Shown here: one piece after another, positions 58,655 through 64,000 of the stretch
Layout of the letters: each line of letters starts with the position of its first letter
Position numbering within the stretch: position 1 is the stretch's first letter
Assembly (NCBI GenBank): GCA_949320185.1
Contig: CASGHK010000047.1
Location: 1 to 64,000 of the forward strand
DNA: 64,000 nt
From: an uncultured Methanomicrobiales archaeon
GTDB lineage: Archaea; Halobacteriota; Methanomicrobia; Methanomicrobiales; Methanospirillaceae
Direction of reading: 5' to 3'
Notes under the pieces: generated by a model
The model's database searches: none
The model's input: the letters and a program-made list of their open reading frames with translations, nothing else
Told to the model about the DNA's origin: nothing
Position numbers and translations under genes: made by a program

Positions 58655-59887
58655 ATGAGGGATCCCTCCGATCTGCCCGGGTTCGATTCACCTGTTCGCC
58701 GCCACCTGGAAGCGCTCGCGGCCTTCGGGGAGCGACCGACGGGCTCCATGGCGAATCGCCAGGTCGAGGCATACCTTGAAGAGGCTCTTGCGGCCGCCGG
58801 GTGCAGGGTCGAACGCCTCGCCTTCCCCTGCGTAGACTGGCGGGGAGACCGGGCGATCTGTCGATGTGGCGTCCACGACCTCCTCGTTGTCGCGAACCCG
58901 TACAGCCCATCCTGTGAGGTCGAGACGGAGGTCATCGCTGCCTCAACGGACGCCGAACTCACGACGCTTGACGACGCGCCGGGGAAGATCGTCGTACTCC
59001 ACGGCACCCTCTCGACCACGCCCTGGATGCCAGCCGAGTTCCCGTTCTACGCGGACGAGGAGGCCCAGGCCCGGGTCCGCCTGCTCAGGGAGATGGGGCC
59101 AGCAGCTGTTGTCACGGTCTCGCCCCGCGAGGACTATCCCGTGCCCGTGATCATCGACGGGTCGTTGTGCATCCCCTCGTGTACGGTCGGGCCGGTGGCG
59201 GGATCACGTCTCCTCGCCTCCGGCGCCGGACCGGTCCGACTCACCCTCGAGACCGAAACCCGGCCGGCTGAAGCGTCGGACGTGATCGGACGGCTCGGCG
59301 GCGACGGGCCGTGTATCGTGCTCTCGGCCCACCTCGACACCAAACATTACACACCCGGAGCCCTCGACAACGCGACCGGCACCGCGGTCCTGCTCGCCCT
59401 GTCCGCCCGCCTCGTCGTCGACCCGCCCTGTCCCCTGGAGTTCGTCCTCTTCAACGGCGAGGAGCATTACGCGGCGCCGGGCGAGGTCGCCTACATCGAG
59501 GCCGGCCGCCTCGACCCTGCGAGAGTCCGGCTCGCGATCAACCTGGACGGCATCGGCCTCTTGGGATATCCCGCCAGCATCGCGCTCTTCGGGAGCTCAC
59601 CCGCCCTCGAGGCGGCGGTCCATGCAATCCTCGCCGATCACCCGGACCTGGTCGAGGTCGACCCCTGGCCCGCGGGGGACCACATGGTCTTCTGGATGCG
59701 GGGGGTGCCGAGCATGGCCATCTCGAGCGCGGCACCTCCCGAAGCGCTCGATCTCGTGCTCCACACCCCGACCGACACGCCCGACAAGGTAGACGCAGCC
59801 CTGGTCGCGCGGACGGCTGATGCAATCGAGGACCTTGTCCGGGCAGTCGCACGCTCTCTCGGCCTCTCCGCTGCCCTGTCCCCTTAA
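58655..59887 (+). CDS. M28 family peptidase
   Basis: IVLSAHLDTKHYTPGALDNATGTAVLLALS, FVLFNGEEHYAAPGEVAYIEA. Confidence 0.88.
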   Translation: MRDPSDLPGFDSPVRRHLEALAAFGERPTGSMANRQVEAYLEEALAAAGCRVERLAFPCVDWRGDRAICRCGVHDLLVVANPYSPSCEVETEVIAASTDAELTTLDDAPGKIVVLHGTLSTTPWMPAEFPFYADEEAQARVRLLREMGPAAVVTVSPREDYPVPVIIDGSLCIPSCTVGPVAGSRLLASGAGPVRLTLETETRPAEASDVIGRLGGDGPCIVLSAHLDTKHYTPGALDNATGTAVLLALSARLVVDPPCPLEFVLFNGEEHYAAPGEVAYIEAGRLDPARVRLAINLDGIGLLGYPASIALFGSSPALEAAVHAILADHPDLVEVDPWPAGDHMVFWMRGVPSMAISSAAPPEALDLVLHTPTDTPDKVDAALVARTADAIEDLVRAVARSLGLSAALSP

Positions 59888-60624
59888 TCCGCCCGCCGCA
59901 TCAGGTAGAAGACGTAGCCGAAGACCCCGGGGAAGGTCTCGAAGAGGCGTATCTCCTCCTCCACCTCCCGGACCAGGTCCGCCTCCCTTGTGGTCATCGC
60001 CCGGCCTCTCCACTCCGCTATCCTTTCATGCTGCGGGATGAAGAACGTCTCCCAGGCCTCGACGGGGAGGAGCACCGAGCCGAGCCAATGGTATCCCGCA
60101 GCCCGGACGGCACCCTCGTTCTCCGAGATCGTCCGCATCCCCGGGTATGCACGCTCCCAGTACTCCCGCACCCCCCGCGGCGGGTCATCGACGAGCCAGG
60201 ACATCTCCGAGACAACCACGTAGCCACCCGGAGCGAGGAGTTCGCGCCACGCGGAGAGCCCCAGGTCGAACCCGACTGAATAGACAGCTCCCTCGGACCA
60301 GATGAGGTCGAATGGTCCATACCCTGGCGGTATCGCGTCCATCGAGGCCTCCAACGTCCGGATCCGATCGGCGAGCCCCGCCCGCTCCGCCCGGAGGGTG
60401 AGCCGGTCGAGGAACTCGGGGACCCGGTCGACCGCCGTGATGGTCGCCCCGAGCCGCGCCAGGACGAGGGAGGCGGCCCCGGTCCCACAGCCCATGTCGG
60501 CGACCCGTGGGGATGGGGGAAGGTCGAGGAGGGAGAAGAGGTGCTCTCTGTACCGGTCGTCCCCTGGCCCCTCGCGCGGGAGGCCGAGGAAGAAGGAGAC
60601 GATCGTCTCGATGTACGGGTCCAT
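59884..60624 (-). CDS. Class I SAM-dependent methyltransferase
   Basis: VADMGCGTGAASLVLARLGATITAVDRVPEFLDRL. Confidence 0.85.
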   Translation of the reverse strand: MDPYIETIVSFFLGLPREGPGDDRYREHLFSLLDLPPSPRVADMGCGTGAASLVLARLGATITAVDRVPEFLDRLTLRAERAGLADRIRTLEASMDAIPPGYGPFDLIWSEGAVYSVGFDLGLSAWRELLAPGGYVVVSEMSWLVDDPPRGVREYWERAYPGMRTISENEGAVRAAGYHWLGSVLLPVEAWETFFIPQHERIAEWRGRAMTTREADLVREVEEEIRLFETFPGVFGYVFYLMRRAD

Positions 60625-60658
60625 ACAGGAAGAACGAGCGTCCAGAACGATACATCAG

Positions 60659-61657
60659 TCACCAGCGCCCGCGCCGCCGGACTCCGTTCGTCTCCACTGC
60701 TTGTATCGGTCCGAGCCCGTGCGCCGCCCGGGTGCCGGCGACCACCAGGCGCATCCCGGTCGAGACCAGGTCCTGGTGGCGGTGGAGCCCCTGTCGCCAG
60801 GCGGGCGGGATCCCCTGGTGGCCGTACAAGGCTCCGGCAAGCTGCCCCGCCACGGCCCCGGCGGTATCCGCGTCCTCGCCCAGGTTGACCGCTGCGAGGA
60901 TGACCTCCTCGAACGATCTTCCGCGGGAGAAGGCCCAGAGCGCGGCCTCCAGGCAGTCGACGGCGCCGCCTCCGGCCCGGATCTCGGGTGGCTCACGCGT
61001 CAGGAACGAACCCGCCGCTACGCGGGCGATGGCGGGGCAGAGCGGCTCCTCGTCCCAGAACCCGGGTCCCGGAGCAAAGTGGGGGACGATCAGCTCCTCG
61101 CGCCCGGCCCCGTGGATGGCGCTGACCAGGAGAGCGGCGAAGAAGCGACAGGCGTCCACCGACTCCCGGGCCGCGTGGGTGGTCCGGCTCATCTCTGCGG
61201 CCGCCTCGACCGCCCGCGCCGGGTCCATCGCCCAGAAGATCGGGACGGGGGCCAGGCGCATCAGCGACCCGTTCCCGGGAGTGAGCCCAACCGCGGGCCC
61301 CGCGACCGTCGCCCCGGTACGGAGAAAGACTTCGAGGGCGCGGCGTGTCGTGGTCCCGATGTCCAGGCAGACGCCCGTCGGGGCCATGTATCCCTCCCGC
61401 CAGTAGCGGACGTAGCGCTGGAGCTGGTCGGCCGGGTCCATTCTACCGCACACGATCAGGCTCTCCGCCACGCAGAGGGTGAGGGCTGTATCATCTGTCC
61501 AGTACCCTGCGGGCAGGTTCATCACCCCGCCGGGGCGGTATTCGGTGACCGGCTCGAACGTGCCTGGCTTCATGAACTCGACCGGCGCTCCGAGGGCGTC
61601 TCCAACCGCGAGCCCCACGAGGGCGCCGAGGGCCGCGTCGTGAACGTCGATCGCCAT
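60659..61657 (-). CDS. ADP-ribosylglycohydrolase family protein
   Basis: ALVGLAVGDALGAPVEFM, YWTDDTALTLCVAESL, NLGEDADTAGAVAGQLAGALYG. Confidence 0.93.
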   Translation of the reverse strand: MAIDVHDAALGALVGLAVGDALGAPVEFMKPGTFEPVTEYRPGGVMNLPAGYWTDDTALTLCVAESLIVCGRMDPADQLQRYVRYWREGYMAPTGVCLDIGTTTRRALEVFLRTGATVAGPAVGLTPGNGSLMRLAPVPIFWAMDPARAVEAAAEMSRTTHAARESVDACRFFAALLVSAIHGAGREELIVPHFAPGPGFWDEEPLCPAIARVAAGSFLTREPPEIRAGGGAVDCLEAALWAFSRGRSFEEVILAAVNLGEDADTAGAVAGQLAGALYGHQGIPPAWRQGLHRHQDLVSTGMRLVVAGTRAAHGLGPIQAVETNGVRRRGRW

Positions 61658-61771
61658 GACAGACCGTTTGTCATGGTCTATAAAAAGGACGTCGAAACGG
61701 TCCTGGCCCGGTAGCCCCCGCAGGTGGGCCGGGCAGAAAGGCTTCTGGAGGTGTATGGACGAAGGGGGGGA

Positions 61772-62230
61772 TCATCCGGTTGCCGGAGGAGCGCCGGGAG
61801 CGCCGCCCGGTGGTCCCCTCGCAGGCATGGAGCTGTCCGGAGGGGTGCCGTTCGGCCATGCTCCTCCAGGCCCCCCATCGGGCGGAGTGCCGTTCAAAAG
61901 CGCGGCATCCGGCGGTGCCCCGGCAGGTGGTGTCCCGTTGGGGCGGAAACCGGCGGGGGGTTCGCCGTCGGGCCGTGTCCCGTTCGGGGCCAATCCCTGC
62001 TCCGGATTCTCGTCGGGGGGGTGTATCTCTGTCCTGTTCCCGGCCGATGACGGACCGTTGGCCGTCGGGGTTGACCCCTGGGGGGCCACCGTTGCGGGGC
62101 TCGACTCACTGGACGGGCTCTCAGTGCAACCGGCGATGCAGATGCAGCAGGCGAGCAGCCCCCCGACGGCGATGGCGAACAGGGCTGCTCGTCGTTTCCT
62201 CTTGCTTCCGGGCGTGATTGTGTTCATCAT
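61772..62230 (-). CDS. Putative lipoprotein with Pro/Gly-rich NGTPPxG repeats
   Basis: Signal/lipobox LLACCICIAGC; repeated NGTPP(D/A)G motifs. Confidence 0.6.
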   Translation of the reverse strand: MMNTITPGSKRKRRAALFAIAVGGLLACCICIAGCTESPSSESSPATVAPQGSTPTANGPSSAGNRTEIHPPDENPEQGLAPNGTRPDGEPPAGFRPNGTPPAGAPPDAALLNGTPPDGGPGGAWPNGTPPDSSMPARGPPGGAPGAPPATG

Positions 62231-62544
62231 ATCTCTCTCCTGGATCCCTAATCAGGGAAGGAGGGCGTCCTCGGCCCTCTCCTCTCTTCCGGTCGTCCCG
62301 GTACGTCGTCTCACTCTCCTCTCCTGTTCATTACCTATCGGGCTCTCTCTCTTTTCCGGTCGCTGCTTCACCTCCTCCTCGGGCAGTGTGGGTTCTTTTA
62401 GAGAGCGGATGTCCGGGGAGGACGGTCCCGCAGTCCCCAGATTACCTGTGTGGTGATGTAACATAAACTTTACTTTATGTCTGGTTATATTGACTATAAT
62501 CCGCGAGTTTCTCACCTTTTTTGGTCATCCGGCCGGCCTGAAGG

Positions 62545-63702
62545 TCAGAAGAAGTCGCTGAGCGTCCGCTCGGCCCGTATCCTCGGTAGGAGGGTCGACT
62601 TCTCCCGCCACGACGCGTCCCCGTAGTGGCGGTCGAGCGCCGCCGCCCCATCGGCGAGGGTTGCGAACCGTTCGGGCGGCGAGCGCATGGCCTCGAGCGC
62701 GGCCTCACGAACGACCCAGGTGCCGAGCGGGGCCCAGTATTCACCGGTCACCGACCGGAGCACGAGGGCTCGGGCCTGCCGGCGGATCGAGACCAGGTAC
62801 TCTGTCACCGCCAGGCGGGCCGAGTAGTAGGCCCCGGCGATCGGCGAGTAGCCGGCCTTGGTCTTCCCCTCTCCATCCACCGTCACGGAGTCGAAGTCAT
62901 GGGTCCAGAGGCTGTGGGCCCGCCAGCACTCGATCATCTCGTACTGCCACCCCCCGGGAGCGAGCAGTACCGCGATCGTATTGCCGTAGAGGGTGTGGGA
63001 GAAGACGAGCACCTCCTCGATCGATGGGTACCGTGCGAGCTCCTTCTTCTGCGCCTTTCCGATGGTGTCGTCGACTGCGGTGATCGCCCAGCGGGTGGGT
63101 ACCACCCGGGGGTGCTTGCCGAGGACGCCGGCGGAGAGGAGATTGGTGAGATGGTAGACGTCCACGTCTGCCCGGTAGAGCTCTGCAAGCCCCTCCGATG
63201 CGGAGAGGTCCGTATCGGACGTTACCCGGTCGACTGCGCGGGGCACGACCGGGTTGTCCAGGACGTCGAGCGCCCGGACGGGCCCGGAGCGTCCCACCGG
63301 GGTGAGGACGCCGTCGAACCGGAGGTCGAAGTCGACCGGGCGGGAGAAGGCGACCTCGACATCGACTGGCCGTGCCGAGAGGGCCACCTCGGCCATCGCG
63401 TCCTGAACCCGGGTCACAGGGGCCCGCGCCGCGATCGTCGCCGCCCGAAGGTTCACCACGTCGTCGAGTGAGAGGCCCCGCGCGATCCAGGTCGACGGCC
63501 GATCCTCGTCGGCGAGGAGGAGGGGGCCTCCCTGGACCGCAGGGTAGCCGTACGAGCCGACGAAGACGGACGGCGCCGCGCCCATGTAGGAACTGACCGG
63601 CTTCGTTCCCACCCGCGCCAGGAACCGGGCGGTGATAGGGCATCGCGGCAGGCCGCAGAGCCCCTTTCCCTTGCAGCTCGAGCAGAGCATCCCGCCGTCC
63701 AT
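62545..63702 (-). CDS. Archaeal DNA repair protein of the NreA family
   Basis: N-terminal CSSCKGKGLCGLPRCPI; YGYPAVQGGPLL; VFSHTLYGNTIAVLLAPGGWQYEMIECW; C-terminal ERTLSDFF. Confidence 0.85.
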   Translation of the reverse strand: MDGGMLCSSCKGKGLCGLPRCPITARFLARVGTKPVSSYMGAAPSVFVGSYGYPAVQGGPLLLADEDRPSTWIARGLSLDDVVNLRAATIAARAPVTRVQDAMAEVALSARPVDVEVAFSRPVDFDLRFDGVLTPVGRSGPVRALDVLDNPVVPRAVDRVTSDTDLSASEGLAELYRADVDVYHLTNLLSAGVLGKHPRVVPTRWAITAVDDTIGKAQKKELARYPSIEEVLVFSHTLYGNTIAVLLAPGGWQYEMIECWRAHSLWTHDFDSVTVDGEGKTKAGYSPIAGAYYSARLAVTEYLVSIRRQARALVLRSVTGEYWAPLGTWVVREAALEAMRSPPERFATLADGAAALDRHYGDASWREKSTLLPRIRAERTLSDFF

Positions 63703-64000
63703 CACCCGATCACCCGCACCCGGTCCCCGAGGTACCGCAGGACACCGGCGACGAACTCCTCCCAGGCGACCGGTCCGCCGTCCAGGCGAGCGGCCAGCTC
63801 GCATCCCAGGTCGTCGTCCCGCTCACCGACCGCCTCGACCACAACCGATCCTGGTGCTCCCTCCCCGGCGAGCAGGCCGTCCCTGTCCCCATCGGTGACT
63901 CCGAAGACCGGGAGGTCCAGGTGGACCCCGAGGTGGAGAAGGACCGCCGTCGTGTCGTCGCCGACCGCGAGCACCCCGCAGACGTCGTCATCGAGCCCCC
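63702..64000 (-). CDS. DUF2117-like protein (cut by right window edge)
   Basis: GLDDDVCGVLAVGDDTTAVLLHLGVHLDLPVFGVTDGDRDGLL; frame open to the window edge. Confidence 0.55.
   Translation of the reverse strand, partial: GLDDDVCGVLAVGDDTTAVLLHLGVHLDLPVFGVTDGDRDGLLAGEGAPGSVVVEAVGERDDDLGCELAARLDGGPVAWEEFVAGVLRYLGDRVRVIG

Overview
The window is a high-GC euryarchaeal chromosome segment. The gene content (type II GAPDH, archaeal TyrRS, Orc1/Cdc6, Hel308, Cgi121, NrpR-type operator, PKD and PGF-CTERM surface proteins) suggests a methanogen of the Methanomicrobiales; that placement is inference. It has three parts. (1) About 3.7-23.8 kb is a surface-protein island: four PKD proteins with near-identical C-terminal modules (one with a caspase-like C13 peptidase domain), a 2830-aa DUF11-repeat/beta-helix/PGF-CTERM protein, and decayed copies of these genes. 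(2) About 31.1-33.5 kb holds orc1/cdc6 and a probable replication origin with oppositely oriented ORB-like elements around an AT-rich core, next to moaB, cgi121, hel308, a KH protein, rio1 and tyrS. (3) The rest is housekeeping and accessory genes: sensor kinases, gapdh, tsr3, a TudS-like/nucleoside deoxyribosyltransferase fusion, two amt genes, acs-OFA transporter, tandem glnK, DNA ligase, a secreted glycosidase-dockerin protein and nreA. The observations I would check first are: a GlnK paralog that appears to have gained the C-terminal tail of the adjacent Amt by tandem duplication; the origin and its extra motifs; an in-frame TAA in the signal-peptide region of the giant surface protein; a one-base frameshift splitting a large PAS kinase; relic PKD and adhesin fragments; and NrpR-type operators at both amt genes. 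I saw no CRISPR array, transposase, rRNA or tRNA gene.
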